Source of the DNA: Cytophagales bacterium
Lineage (GTDB): Bacteria > Bacteroidota > Bacteroidia > Cytophagales > UBA9547
Reading direction: 5' to 3'
DNA length: 64,000 nucleotides
NCBI GenBank assembly: GCA_013297755.1
Contig: JAAFIH010000007.1
Span: forward strand, 1-64,000
Under the pieces are notes generated by a model that was not told the DNA's origin, ran no database searches, and saw nothing but the letters and a program-made list of their open reading frames with translations. The position numbers and the translations under genes are program-made. This document shows, piece by piece, positions 53,221 to 63,600 of this stretch (the first letter of the stretch is position 1; every line of letters starts with the position of its first letter).

Positions 53221-55452
53221 ATGAATCCCAAAAATACTTTTCATTATTTTATTTTTATATTAACATTATTATTTTTTAACCTATCAGCTTTTGGCCAAAT
53301 ACTATTTCCTGAATCAGGTAGCAATTCAGTTTATACCTGCAGTGGAACTTTGCTAGATCCTGGTGGCTCTGGCAATTATCCTACCAATACAGATGGCAAT
53401 CTTGTGATATATCCATCGCTTCCTGGACAGTATATAAACTTAAATTTAAACTTATTTCAAACTGAAAGTGCCTTCGACAACTTATTTATATACGATGGCA
53501 CAACCATAGGCTCAAATTTGATTTCAACTTATTCTGGGTCTCTTACATCAGGTTTTATCTCTTCTTCAGACCCAAGTGGAGCTCTCAGTTTGAGATTTCG
53601 GTCTGATGCAAACAATGTATTTTCGGGTTTTTCTTTTAATATAGGTTGTAGCAATCAATATTTAAAATCTACACTTTATAACTACAGCTACTCATATACA
53701 TCGAGTAGTGGCTTCAATCTAGTTATAAATTCAAATACCAACTGGACAGTTTCTGGCATACCCTCTTGGTTGATTTTAAAAACCTCAACAGGTTTTGGTA
53801 ATGCTATTGTAAATATGACAGCCACTGGCAATAACTCCCTAGATACAAGAGATGCAGAACTAACACTTGCAGGTATAAATTTATCAAAAAAAATTTATAT
53901 ATTCCAAGACGCCACTCCACCCCTCAATACTCCTAATACTTTAGGTTTTACAACCTCTGCAGGCTCTAATACATTTTTAGTAAACGCTTACAGCTATTCT
54001 TGGTCTCTAGTTTCTACTTTGCCTAGTGGATTCACTTTATCCCCAATTTCTGGTACTGGTTCAACATTAGTTACACTTACTTCAAATATCAACACAGGAA
54101 TTAATAATTTGTCAAATGAATTAATTTTTTCTTACTTAAATAAAACCAAAAAAATTCAAATAGTTCAACTTGGAGCCATTTCAGATAATAAAATAATGCA
54201 ATCTCTTAATAGCACAACTATCACTGCTTGTAGTGGCAATGTTATCAGTCCAGGTCAGCTCAATCGATACATAAACAATGAAAATAGCACGATTACAATC
54301 GTACCCTCCGAACCAGGGCAAAATATTTCTTTAAACATAAAATTATTCGACACTGAAAGCAGTGGAGATAGGTTGCAATTTTTTAATGGATTAACCAAAA
54401 ACGACCTTCAAATAGGGAACAATTATTTTGGCTATATTCCAGAATTTAATATTTTATCTGATAATAAATCAACAGGAGCTATAACTCTACATTTTACTTC
54501 AGATAACTCTTCTGCTTCAACTGGTTTTTTGGCCGAAATTGGTTGCATTAATGTAATTAAAATGCCTTTATCAGGTGTCCAAACTATTACATCTTGTAAC
54601 TCTATTGTTTTAGACAATGGAGGTGTAGATGATTACCAACCCAATTCTAATGGTTGGTTGGTAATCGTACCTTCTCTAGAACAAAAAAATATTAAAATAG
54701 ATATACAATCTTTTAAAACTGAATCAAGATTTGATTTCCTTACTTTTTATCATGGCGTTGTTACAACATCAGGTTCAAATTCGATAGATAAATATAGCGG
54801 CTTTAATACTACCATACCTAGTTTTGTTTCAAATCAAGGACCTGTAACTTTAAATTTTACTTCAGACAATGCCCTAAATTTTGAAGGCTTCATGCTAAAA
54901 GTTAGTTGTGTAAATCAACCGCCAGTTTACCCTATCACTTCAATTTCTATTTTAGGAGAAAATACATTAATTGCTGGCACTACTTCGTCTACTTACAGTG
55001 CTTTTACTGACCCAATCACTGCCACAAGTCCAATAATTGATTGGTACATATCCAACAATTCAACTATTTTTTATAACACAACATCTATTAGTATAACTCC
55101 AAATCTTGCAGAAATAATAACAATTACTGCAATAGCCTATAATAGAGTTTCAACAGTTACATCAACAAAAATTGTAAACATCATTCATTCGACAACAGGC
55201 ATCAATCCATACAATCAAAAAATTGATTTAACAAAAGCAACTATCTATCCCAATCCAAGTTCAAATCAAATTTCAATTTTCCCACAAACAAATATAAATA
55301 GTATTCAAATACTTAATTCTCAAGGGCAGTTGATTTTTAATACAACAAATCCAAATATTGATATTAACAATTTTAAAAATGGAATTTACATTGTCAAAAT
55401 TCAATACAAAAACCAACCTTTCGATTTTTATAAGTTATTTAAAACCGAATAA
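53221..55452 (+). CDS. 743-aa T9SS-secreted protein with CUB-like and BACON-like domains
   Basis: This exported protein has a signal peptide (about residues 1-26, ending SAFGQ). Three CUB-like domains are visible, each opening with a cysteine, a TCSGTLLDPGGSGNYP-type start and FQTESAFDNLFIYDG, and ending LRFRSDANNVFSGF with a CxN pair; copies start near residues 39, 337 and 459. Two BACON-like units (WTVSGIPSWLILKTSTGFGN and a more degenerate one) lie between the first and second. A T9SS sorting domain ends it (IYPNPSSNQ, ILNSQGQL, GIYIVKI). It probably acts at the cell surface in adhesion or polymer binding. No terminator is obvious downstream. Confidence 0.87.
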   Translation: MNPKNTFHYFIFILTLLFFNLSAFGQILFPESGSNSVYTCSGTLLDPGGSGNYPTNTDGNLVIYPSLPGQYINLNLNLFQTESAFDNLFIYDGTTIGSNLISTYSGSLTSGFISSSDPSGALSLRFRSDANNVFSGFSFNIGCSNQYLKSTLYNYSYSYTSSSGFNLVINSNTNWTVSGIPSWLILKTSTGFGNAIVNMTATGNNSLDTRDAELTLAGINLSKKIYIFQDATPPLNTPNTLGFTTSAGSNTFLVNAYSYSWSLVSTLPSGFTLSPISGTGSTLVTLTSNINTGINNLSNELIFSYLNKTKKIQIVQLGAISDNKIMQSLNSTTITACSGNVISPGQLNRYINNENSTITIVPSEPGQNISLNIKLFDTESSGDRLQFFNGLTKNDLQIGNNYFGYIPEFNILSDNKSTGAITLHFTSDNSSASTGFLAEIGCINVIKMPLSGVQTITSCNSIVLDNGGVDDYQPNSNGWLVIVPSLEQKNIKIDIQSFKTESRFDFLTFYHGVVTTSGSNSIDKYSGFNTTIPSFVSNQGPVTLNFTSDNALNFEGFMLKVSCVNQPPVYPITSISILGENTLIAGTTSSTYSAFTDPITATSPIIDWYISNNSTIFYNTTSISITPNLAEIITITAIAYNRVSTVTSTKIVNIIHSTTGINPYNQKIDLTKATIYPNPSSNQISIFPQTNINSIQILNSQGQLIFNTTNPNIDINNFKNGIYIVKIQYKNQPFDFYKLFKTE

Positions 55453-55901
55453 CCCTGATAATTTCTTTCCATATTGTATAAACTATCATATTTTCGCTTG
55501 GTCTAGTAAGTTGTCCTACATTAGAAATCGGTCATTTGCAAATCTTCAAAATTCAATACCTGATTGATTTGTATCTATTTCTATTATTTGATTATATTCA
55601 ATGCTGTTTCCAAATACTATTTTCACTTTTCGTACAAGCACTTTTTCGGGTAAATCAACCTTTTCTCATCTAATTTCAATGCGAATTTCAAAAAAATCCT
55701 TTCAGTTGTTGTAGTAATGTAGTCGAAAAAAATAAAATAATATTTCTTTAATAAAAATTCTTGTAAAAAATTATGTATTTGCTTTGAAAAATGCAATTTA
55801 AAACAGTCTTGAAAACGTGTAAAATCGTAAATTTTCAATTTTAAGATTGATTTTTTGTTTTTTATTTTTAAAAAAAAGCACACAAATATTAAAATTATTT
55901 G
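55453..55901 (+). other. gap between the CUB protein gene and the candidate small RNA
   Basis: Mostly AT-rich with no supported gene. Open frames here are chance products of base composition. No hairpin terminator for the upstream gene was found. Confidence 0.45.
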
Positions 55902-55909
55902 TATATTTG
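55902..55909 (+). promoter_or_regulatory. -7 promoter element (TATATTTG) for a candidate small RNA
   Basis: TATATTTG matches the consensus TAnnTTTG perfectly, in a gap where no plus-strand protein gene follows. A structured region with an intrinsic terminator begins about 7 nt downstream. Confidence 0.5.
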
Positions 55910-55914
55910 TATTG

Positions 55915-55985
55915 TAGAGGTTGACACATAAGAAACAACCGTTGCACACCGACCTCGTAAATTAAAATTTACGAGGTATTTTTTT
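55915..55985 (+). ncRNA. candidate small structured RNA with intrinsic terminator
   Basis: A ~70-nt transcript would start just after the -7 element. It contains GAGGTTG, then ACAACCG, CGACCTCG and a terminal hairpin ACCTCGTAAAT / ATTTACGAGGT followed by seven Ts. GAGGTTG can pair with CGACCTC or with CAACC, while CGACCTC can instead join the terminator stem, so alternative folds are possible, as in an attenuator. No plus-strand gene follows; the minus-strand CdiA-like gene ends inside the terminator. A known family such as Flavo-1 was considered but cannot be checked here. Confidence 0.5.
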
Positions 55986-56462
55986 GAAAATATTTTTTTT
56001 CTCAAAGCGTATTATCTTACCATTTACCCAAAACCAAATGCTTTCTAATAGAGAAAATGAATTGAGCCTCCCTTTAGCAAGCCTAAACAATTCTTTTGTT
56101 GAAATAACATAATCAAATCTTATCAATATTTTATTAGCTTGTTTATATCCTTTTTTTATTTCAATATCTACTGAAGATAATTTTCCTGTGTTGTTGGTTT
56201 TAAATTCCCATATTTCATTTTTCCAATAAGCGTCAGGAAATTTACCTACTTTTACGCCAAATGGCATTATTTTATTATAAATCTCAATGTCTTGAATTTG
56301 GTTTGGCAATAATTGCATCCTTCCTCCAAATTTATCTACCAAAAAATTAGCTATTGGTTTATTTTTTGCAAGTTCCTCGCCACTATGCGTAGAATGAATT
56401 TCGTATTTGTTGCCTTTTGGGGTTGCAAAGGTTTGGTATTTTAGTTCTATTTTGGTTTGCAT
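55962..56462 (-). CDS. orphan CdiA C-terminal-like nuclease (BECR-fold tRNase candidate)
   Basis: This 166-aa protein resembles the toxic C-terminal domain of CdiA-type proteins. HSGEELAKNKPIANFLVDKF followed by GGRMQLLP, FPDAYWKNEIWEFKT and IKKGYKQANKILIRF follows the pattern of the contact-dependent-inhibition tRNase family, in which a helix precedes strands with conserved acidic and lysine residues. It lacks a secretion or delivery domain and has no signal peptide. The start at 56462 (MQTKIELKY) is preferred over a TTG two codons earlier. No immunity gene is seen next to it. Toxicity is inferred. Confidence 0.68.
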   Translation of the reverse strand: MQTKIELKYQTFATPKGNKYEIHSTHSGEELAKNKPIANFLVDKFGGRMQLLPNQIQDIEIYNKIMPFGVKVGKFPDAYWKNEIWEFKTNNTGKLSSVDIEIKKGYKQANKILIRFDYVISTKELFRLAKGRLNSFSLLESIWFWVNGKIIRFEKKNIFKKIPRKF

Positions 56463-56468
56463 GGGCAA

Positions 56469-57023
56469 ATCTACTTTTTATTCTTTATTGAATATATGCA
56501 ATCTACTTCAATCTTTATTTTTTCTGAAAATATTTTCTAATATTTTTTGTACCTTAATCAATATAGTTTATATAAAAATCCTATTAACATTAAGACTAAG
56601 ATAGATGTAATAAAAATGCTTAAATAAACAACGTGGATACCTAAAACTATCATTTGTTACAAACAATAAAAGTATATATTTTTGTAAAAATCAGAAATTA
56701 TATATCATTTTGTCTAACCCAAAGTAAATACAAGCATAAAGCAAAAAATAAACAAAATGACAAAAAATGAATAGTTGAAGCATAAAGAATGATATTTTGA
56801 ATGTAAGAAAAAAATATTAAAACTTAACCCATCTTTTTTGATTTTAAACGTATACACATCAGTATTAGCATCAATCTTGGCCAAGACTTATAAAAATAAG
56901 ATTTCAAAGTATCAAAACATACTATTTTGTAAAGAATAAGTTAAATATAAATTTAATAAAAAATTACTAATAATTTTCCTTCAAAAGATATTTATAATAG
57001 ATAAAATTAACTAACACCAAAAA
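56469..57023. other. non-coding gap before folB
   Basis: About 550 bp of AT-rich DNA in which I see no gene, RNA or repeat. An immunity gene for the CdiA-like protein would be expected near here or on the other side, but no plausible frame is present. Confidence 0.5.
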
Positions 57024-57386
57024 ATGAAAAATACTTACACCATTTCACTCGAAAATATTTCGTTTTTTGGTTATCATGGATTATATGATTTTGAAAAAAA
57101 AAATGGTAACGACTTTTTAGTAAATATTACTATTAAATATAAAGTTTCTACTTTCAAAATAGTGTCTATTACCGATATTTTAGATTATTCAAAAGTGTAT
57201 GAAGTCATCAGTTCGGCCATGCAAGTGCCAACTGAATTACTCGAAAATCTTTGTACTGATATAACTAATCAATTGATGCAAACTTTTGAGTGTGTACAAA
57301 AAGTAGATATTTCTATTTCTAAACTAAACCCTCCCATTGGTGGAAAATGCGAAAAATCAACAGTAAGCTATTCTGAAAAAAGGTAG
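57024..57386 (+). CDS. folB: dihydroneopterin aldolase
   Basis: FolB splits dihydroneopterin to 6-hydroxymethyl-dihydropterin in folate synthesis. The 120-aa protein shows ISFFGYHGLYDFEKKNGNDF (catalytic-site Tyr and Glu), then VNITIKYK, the central DILDYSKVYEVI, ENLCTDITNQL and the substrate Lys in KLNPPIGGKCEKS. It is of normal length. A TPR protein gene follows on the same strand after 75 bp; no other folate gene is adjacent. Confidence 0.93.
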   Translation: MKNTYTISLENISFFGYHGLYDFEKKNGNDFLVNITIKYKVSTFKIVSITDILDYSKVYEVISSAMQVPTELLENLCTDITNQLMQTFECVQKVDISISKLNPPIGGKCEKSTVSYSEKR

Positions 57387-57461
57387 TATTTATTGAGTTT
57401 TTATTACACAAAATTCTTATTTTTAAACTAATCTACACATCATTTAGTTAAGTGATTGTAT

Positions 57462-57971
57462 ATGGAAGCACTCGTTTTTCTTATTATTCCTCTTATCATC
57501 TACATTTCTATAAAAGTAATGATTTGGAAAGATGTAGATTTAATTGCGGTTGATTGTAGCACTTATATAGAGGGTATAAATATGTATAATTGTGGGCAAT
57601 ACGAGCAGTGTATAGCTTATTTTAACGATGCTATTACAAAAAATACTAAATCTTGTGTATTGTTTTACTATCGTGGTCTGGCCAATTTAGCTTGCAATAA
57701 TGTGCATAGTGCCATTTATAATTTTGAAAAAGCAACCAATCTAAGCCATGATTTGCCAGATGTTTTTTATCAAAAAGCCAAAGCTTTGTATGAAATAGCC
57801 GATTTTGAATATGCACTGATTGAACTCAATAAAGTATCGAGAATGTATAGAGATGCAAACTTAGAGGTGTTACAACTCAGGGCTCAAGTATATCTAAAAA
57901 TGGGTAATAAAATCAATTATTTAATTGATATAAAAAAAATAGAACAACTTACAAACATTACCAAAAAATAA
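57462..57971 (+). CDS. membrane-anchored TPR protein
   Basis: This 169-aa protein starts at the ATG 57462 (MEALVFLIIPLIIY), just after a TTG that opens the longer frame. An N-terminal transmembrane helix (about 1-20) is followed by three tetratricopeptide-like repeats: YIEGINMYNCGQYEQCIAYF, CVLFYYRGLANLACNNVHSA and DVFYQKAKALYEIADFEYAL. It is probably a protein-binding accessory factor at the inner membrane. It ends one base from the convergent membrane-protein gene. Confidence 0.8.
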   Translation: MEALVFLIIPLIIYISIKVMIWKDVDLIAVDCSTYIEGINMYNCGQYEQCIAYFNDAITKNTKSCVLFYYRGLANLACNNVHSAIYNFEKATNLSHDLPDVFYQKAKALYEIADFEYALIELNKVSRMYRDANLEVLQLRAQVYLKMGNKINYLIDIKKIEQLTNITKK

Positions 57972-57972
57972 T

Positions 57973-58935
57973 CTATTTCCTCACAAATATTGTTTTTAAA
58001 CTAATAATATTTAGTGGAAATTCTAAAATAATATGTGATAAACCAAGAATTGCAATAAGTGTACCACCAAGAAATTTATTATAAAAATATAAGCAAATCA
58101 AAGACACATAAATCCCTAGCAAACAAGCCATTCTTACTTTTGATATTTGATGCCATTGAATAACAGAAGTTTTGGTAAACCAGTTTAAATAATGATATGC
58201 GTAAGAAAATGCAATAAATTGCATAATTATTATACCATGTTTTGTTTTGAACAAGTCGGCCATTTGGTTGAATTGGCCAAAATGAAAAAAATCAGAAAAC
58301 TTTTTGTTCAGTACCGTAAAATCATAGTATAAATCTTGAATTTGAGTAGAAACTTGGTAGCTTGGCCATTGATATTTAAAAATAAAGAAAAAAGAAGAGC
58401 AAAAAATAAAGCTGCCAATCATAATCCAACCTGATATATTTTTGTTTTTGAGAACTCCACTTAGCATAAAAAGGCCTGTAAAAATACTTATATGAATGAT
58501 TGTAGGCAAAAAGACACTAAAAATTATCAAAAACCAATCTTGTAAATGCCACTTTACATTAAATACAAAGGCAAAAGAAAGTACAAATGTAGCTATTTGA
58601 ATGAATATATTTTTTGTTATAATCATAGATAATGCAAGTAACAATGAACTGAAAAGTAAGGTATTGATGTAATCGTTATAGATTTGGTTTGGGAAAAAAA
58701 GCACAATTCCAAAAAAAATAATTGAAAATAAAGGTAATACGACATGCTTTTTATTAAGTAAAAAAAACTGTTTTTTTTCGAGCCAAGATATTTCAGTAAT
58801 ATAATGTAGTGGCCCTACGATAATATAAAAAAATAAAAATAATTCAAAAGGATAAAATAAAGCAATTCCTAAAGAAGCAAACATCAAAAAAACATTAAGA
58901 TAGTTTACTTTATCTAAAGTAGTAATATTTGGCAT
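57973..58935 (-). CDS. polytopic membrane protein of unknown function
   Basis: This 320-aa protein has about nine transmembrane helices. The start at 58935 (MPNITTLDKVNY) is preferred over an upstream ATG at 58965 that adds a short, non-conserved stretch. Conserved-looking features are GPLHYITEISWLEKKQFF near the first helices, and HISIFTGLFMLSGVL. Similar Bacteroidota membrane proteins with an LHYxTExSWL motif exist in my memory without function. It lies downstream of gltD behind that gene's terminator, so it probably has its own promoter. Confidence 0.65.
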   Translation of the reverse strand: MPNITTLDKVNYLNVFLMFASLGIALFYPFELFLFFYIIVGPLHYITEISWLEKKQFFLLNKKHVVLPLFSIIFFGIVLFFPNQIYNDYINTLLFSSLLLALSMIITKNIFIQIATFVLSFAFVFNVKWHLQDWFLIIFSVFLPTIIHISIFTGLFMLSGVLKNKNISGWIMIGSFIFCSSFFFIFKYQWPSYQVSTQIQDLYYDFTVLNKKFSDFFHFGQFNQMADLFKTKHGIIIMQFIAFSYAYHYLNWFTKTSVIQWHQISKVRMACLLGIYVSLICLYFYNKFLGGTLIAILGLSHIILEFPLNIISLKTIFVRK

Positions 58936-58949
58936 TATTATTTTATAAT

Positions 58950-58989
58950 TTATTAAAAAAAACAAAGCCCTCTTTTTTATGGAGGGCTT
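58950..58989 (-). terminator. rho-independent terminator of gltBD
   Basis: On the minus strand AAGCCCTC pairs with GAGGGCTT around a 9-nt loop and is followed by TTTGTTTTTTTT. It begins six bases past the gltD stop codon, ends the gltB-gltD transcript, and lies upstream of the next minus-strand gene. Confidence 0.92.
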
Positions 58990-58995
58990 CTAAAA

Positions 58996-60456
58996 TTAAT
59001 ATACACTTGATAAAATTCCCACATCTTTGGATTCTAATTTTGATTCTCCCATCAAAAATTCGTCTACTTTTCTGGCACATTCTCTGCCCTCTGATATAGC
59101 CCAAACAACCAAAGATTGGCCTCTACGCATATCACCTGCCGAAAATACTTTAGGATTGAGGGTTTGATAATTGTTTGTTTTCACATTTCCTCGTTCGTCA
59201 AACTCTACACCTAAGTCTGTAAGCATACCTTCGTGTTGAGGGTGCAAAAATCCAGCGGCAATAAGTGCCAGCTCACAGGGAATTTCTTTTTCAGATCCTG
59301 GTTTTTCAATCATTTTGGGTTTGCCACCTTCCATAGCCCAGTCTACTTCCACTATTTTTATTGCTTTAAGGTTGCCACTGCCATCGCCAATAAATTCTTT
59401 TGTATTGATAGCCCATTGTCTGTCGCAACCTTCTTCGTGCGAAGACGATGTACGCAAAATCATTGGCCAATTTGGCCAAGGGGTATTTGTATTTTTACCC
59501 TCTGGCGGTTTCGATAACAACTCAATTTGTGTTACAGATTTGGCTCCATGGCGTATGGATGTGCCTACACAATCAGAACCAGTATCGCCCCCACCAATCA
59601 CAAATACATTTTTGTTGGTAGCAACCAAATCTTTGGTTACTTGTTTGTTGGCCACTCTTCTGTTTTGTTGAGGCAAAAATTCCATAGCAAAATATACTCC
59701 ATTCAGCTCTCTACCTTTGATACTTACATCTCTTGGAATGGTAGAACCACCAGCAAGTATTACGGCATCATAGTTGTTTAAAATTTCAATAACTTTGATG
59801 TCTTTGCCAACATTGGTCTTGGTTTTGAAAACGACACCTTCTTCTTCCATAAGCTTGGCTCTGCGTTCGATAACCCATTTTTCTAGTTTAAAATCAGGAA
59901 TACCATATCGTAATAAACCGCCAACTTCGTCATCTCTTTCAAAAACCGTAACCCAGTGACCAGCATAGTTTAGCTGAGCAGCAGTGGCTAGTCCAGCAGG
60001 GCCAGAACCTATTACTGCAATTTTTTTGCCTGTACGCTCTGTTGGTACACGTGGTTTTACAAGATTTTTCTTAAATGCAGTTTCAATGATAGTTTTTTCT
60101 ATTTGTTCTATCGTAACTGCAGGTTGATTGATTCCCAACACACAAGAAGCCTCACAAGGTGCAGGGCAAATACGACCAGTAAATTCAGGAAAATTATTGG
60201 TAGAAGTAAGAATATCATAAGCCTCTTCCCAATTTTGTTGATAAACTGCATCGTTAAATTCGGGAATTATATTACCCAAAGGGCATCCATTATGGCAAAA
60301 TGGAATACCACAATTCATACATCTGCCCGATTGTTGGTTAGTTTGCTCGTCTGTCCAGTCGGCCACAAACTCTTTGTAATGACTTGTACGTGAAGTAGCT
60401 TTTTCTTTGCTTGGCATTTCACGTGTTTTCTCAAGAAATCCTGTTGGTTTTCCCAT
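58996..60456 (-). CDS. gltD: glutamate synthase (NADPH), small subunit
   Basis: GltD passes electrons from NADPH through FAD and two [4Fe-4S] clusters to the large subunit in glutamate synthesis. The 486-aa protein begins MGKPTGFLEKTREMP. The N-terminal Fe-S segment includes CMNCGIPFCHNGCPLGN and CPAPCEASCVLG. The FAD motif is AVIGSGPAGLATA and the NADPH motif is VIGGGDTGSDCVG. The C-terminal FAD segment is FSAGDMRRGQSLVVWAI. It follows gltB, with a 230-bp spacer that folds into two hairpins. Confidence 0.97.
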   Translation of the reverse strand: MGKPTGFLEKTREMPSKEKATSRTSHYKEFVADWTDEQTNQQSGRCMNCGIPFCHNGCPLGNIIPEFNDAVYQQNWEEAYDILTSTNNFPEFTGRICPAPCEASCVLGINQPAVTIEQIEKTIIETAFKKNLVKPRVPTERTGKKIAVIGSGPAGLATAAQLNYAGHWVTVFERDDEVGGLLRYGIPDFKLEKWVIERRAKLMEEEGVVFKTKTNVGKDIKVIEILNNYDAVILAGGSTIPRDVSIKGRELNGVYFAMEFLPQQNRRVANKQVTKDLVATNKNVFVIGGGDTGSDCVGTSIRHGAKSVTQIELLSKPPEGKNTNTPWPNWPMILRTSSSHEEGCDRQWAINTKEFIGDGSGNLKAIKIVEVDWAMEGGKPKMIEKPGSEKEIPCELALIAAGFLHPQHEGMLTDLGVEFDERGNVKTNNYQTLNPKVFSAGDMRRGQSLVVWAISEGRECARKVDEFLMGESKLESKDVGILSSVY

Positions 60457-60507
60457 ATTTATATAGTGTTAATATTTTAAATCTCTTTTTTTTCTTTTCT
60501 GTCTAAT

Positions 60508-60595
60508 TTGGAGATTCTAAAATCTCCAAAAATTACTTTTAAAACCTCAACTAAAACTTCCCAGAAGTGGAGTGCTTTTTAGGAATTGAGGTTTT
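60508..60595 (-). promoter_or_regulatory. two hairpins in the gltB-gltD intercistronic spacer
   Basis: TTGGAGATT / AATCTCCAA (60508-60529) forms a 9-bp stem. AAAACCTCAA / TTGAGGTTTT (60541-60595) forms a 10-bp stem whose loop holds a further CTTC/GAAG pair. Such structure in a 230-bp spacer could be a processing site, a partial terminator or a leader regulating gltD. Confidence 0.5.
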
Positions 60596-60687
60596 AAGAA
60601 GTTTCCTTTAATTTAAAATCTCTAATAATTGAATAAAATGTTATTTACAACAAAACTGAAAATTTCAAATTCTTTTATAAGTCATAC

Positions 60688-63600
60688 CTACACCATTTCC
60701 ATTTTTTTCTCCATTTTCATGGCTTTACGTTTTGCTAAGGCAACTTTATAATCTTTTGGCATTACTTTTACAAATTTGGTTAATTCATGTTCAAAATTAC
60801 TCAAAATTGTATCAGCCACGGCCGATTTTGTATAGGTAAGATGGTTGGTAAGCAATCGTTTCAAAAGTGCTTTGTCTTCATCTTCTATGTCATCGTGTCC
60901 TACCATTTCCATGTTGCATTTGGCCGGAAATTCGTTTTTAGGGTCATAAATATAAGCCACTCCACCGCTCATACCAGCGGCAAAATTGCGTCCTGTAGAC
61001 CCAAGTATTACTGCATATCCACCTGTCATGTATTCGCAACCGTGGTCGCCTACGCCCTCTACTACTGCAGTTGCACCAGAGTTTCGTACACAAAAACGCT
61101 CGCCTGCCATACCACTAATATAGGCTTCGCCTGATGTAGCACCATAAAAACACACATTTCCTACAATGATATTGCTGCTTGGTTCGTATTTTGTTCGTGC
61201 ATCTGGGTATAATATTAGTTCTGCACCAGAAAGACCTTTTCCAAAGTAATCATTTGCTTCGCCTTCTACTTCTAATTTCATGCCCGAGCAGCTAAAAGCA
61301 CCAAAACTTTGTCCTGCCGAACCTGTAAATTTAAAATGTGCTGTGCCTCTTGGCAGACCTATACCTTTGTGTACTTTGGTTATTTCATTGGCCAAAATAG
61401 TACCCACAGAACGGTCTACGTTTGTAATTGGAAATTGAGCAAAAACTTTTTCTTTTGTAGCAATAGCGTTTTTGGCTTTTTCCCACAATTTAAAATCGAT
61501 TTGCCCTTCTAATCCATGGTCTTGGGTTTCAGATTGATATAACCCAACTTCTGGGCCAGCAGGCATTTTGTGTAAAAGGCCAGTCAAATCAAGTTTTTTG
61601 TATTTCCAGTGGGTTATGTCATCTCTCATTTCTAATCTATCTACTTGGCCTACCATATCATTGATGGTTTTGAAGCCAAGTTCGGCCATAATTTCTCTTA
61701 AATCTTGAGCTAAGAAATTAAAGAAATTAACAACATAATCGGCATCTCCACTAAATCTTTTTCTAAGCTCTTCATCTTGAGTGGCTACGCCAACTGGACA
61801 AGTGTTGAGATGACATTTTCGCATCATAATACAACCCTCAACTACCAAAGCAGCTGTGGCTACACCCCATTCTTCGGCTCCCAACAAGGTAGCTATGGCT
61901 ATATCTTTGCCAGTACGCATTTGTCCATCGGCCTGAACAACGATGCGACTTCTCAATTTATTTTTTACAAGTGTTTGATGAGTTTCGGCAAGGCCAAGTT
62001 CCCATGGCAAACCAGCATGGCGAATCGAGCTTATGGGCGATGCCCCTGTGCCTCCATCGTGGCCTGCTATCAATACCACATCTGATTTCGCTTTGGTAAC
62101 ACCAGCTGCAATAGTGCCTACACCAGCCTCTGATACCAATTTTACTGAAATACGAGCAGTACGATTAGAATTTTTTAAATCTGAAATCAACTGAGCTAAG
62201 TCTTCTATAGAATAAATATCGTGATGTGGAGGTGGCGAAATTAAACCTACACCTGGGGTAGAGTGTCTTACTCGCCCTATCCATTCGTCTACTTTATGGC
62301 CTGGTAATTGTCCACCCTCGCCTGGTTTAGCTCCTTGAGCCATTTTTATTTGCAATTCATTGGCATTGGTAAGATAATTGCTAGTAACACCAAATCGACC
62401 AGAAGCCACTTGTTTGATGGCAGAACGCATAGAATCGCCATTGGCCATGGTGTCATAACGCATTTCGTCTTCTCCACCTTCGCCAGTGTTTGATTTTGCT
62501 CCAATTCTATTCATGGCAATTGCCAAAGTAGAATGTGCTTCGTGCGAAATAGAACCAAACGACATAGCTCCTGTTGCAAATCTTTTTAGAATAGCGTCAA
62601 CTGACTCTACCTCGTCAATAGATATTGGTTTTGAAGCCTTGAATTTTAATAAGCTACGCAACGTAATAGCTTTTTTGGATTGGTCGTTGATTACTTTTGC
62701 ATATTTTTTGTAAATACTATAATCATTTTTACGAGAAGAAAGTTGTAATAAATGAATAGAATCTGGGTTAAACATGTGTGCTTCGCCTCTGCGTTTCCAT
62801 TGATAATATCCACCAACCTCTAATTTTACGTTTGGCACTTGTTTTTCGGGGAAAGCCAACATGTGTTTGATGTAGGCTTCGTTGGCAATGCCATCCAAAT
62901 CGAGGCCGCCTATACGAGAAACAGTTCCAGTGAAATAACGATCTACTACTTTTTTGTTTATTCCTAGAGCTTCAAATATTTGTCCACCTGTGTATGATTG
63001 AAGTGTAGAAATACCCATCTTTGACATAATTTTGAGCAATCCATCGCCAATGGCTTTGATGTAATTGTATTGTAGTTTCTCTTCTGTCAAATCAGCTTTG
63101 ATAATATTATCTTTTTTCAACGCATTGATAGATTCAAAAGCCAAATAAGGATTAATGGCAGAGGCACCATAACCAACCAAAAGTGCAAAATGATGTGTTT
63201 CCCAAGCATCGCCAGCTTCTACAATTAGGCCGACTTTGGTTCTCAATCCTTTACGAATCAAGTGATGATGGACTGCTGCTGTGGCTAGCAAAGAGGGGAT
63301 TGGGGCATGGTCAGAATCTATACCTCTATCAGATAAAAGTATAATTTCGTATCCATCCTCTACAGCATCTGCGGCATATTGGCATACTTTTTCTAAAGCT
63401 CGCTCCAACATGCCAGGCTTATTGTTTTGAGCAAAAAACGTGATTGGAATTGTCTTGGTTTGAAAATGAGCATGGTCTACATAGCGCAATCTTTCTAAAT
63501 CTTTGTTAGTAAGAATGGGTTGTTTTAGCGAAACTATATGACAAGCCGTAGGTGCTTCGTCTAGCAAATTGGCCACTCCACCAATATAGCTTACAAGCGA

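Noticed and set aside
55623-55949. Minus-strand 108-codon frame before the candidate small RNA
   Set aside because: It is Phe/Lys/Ile-rich low-complexity sequence without a family match. It overlaps the promoter element and RNA, and looks like chance in AT-rich DNA.
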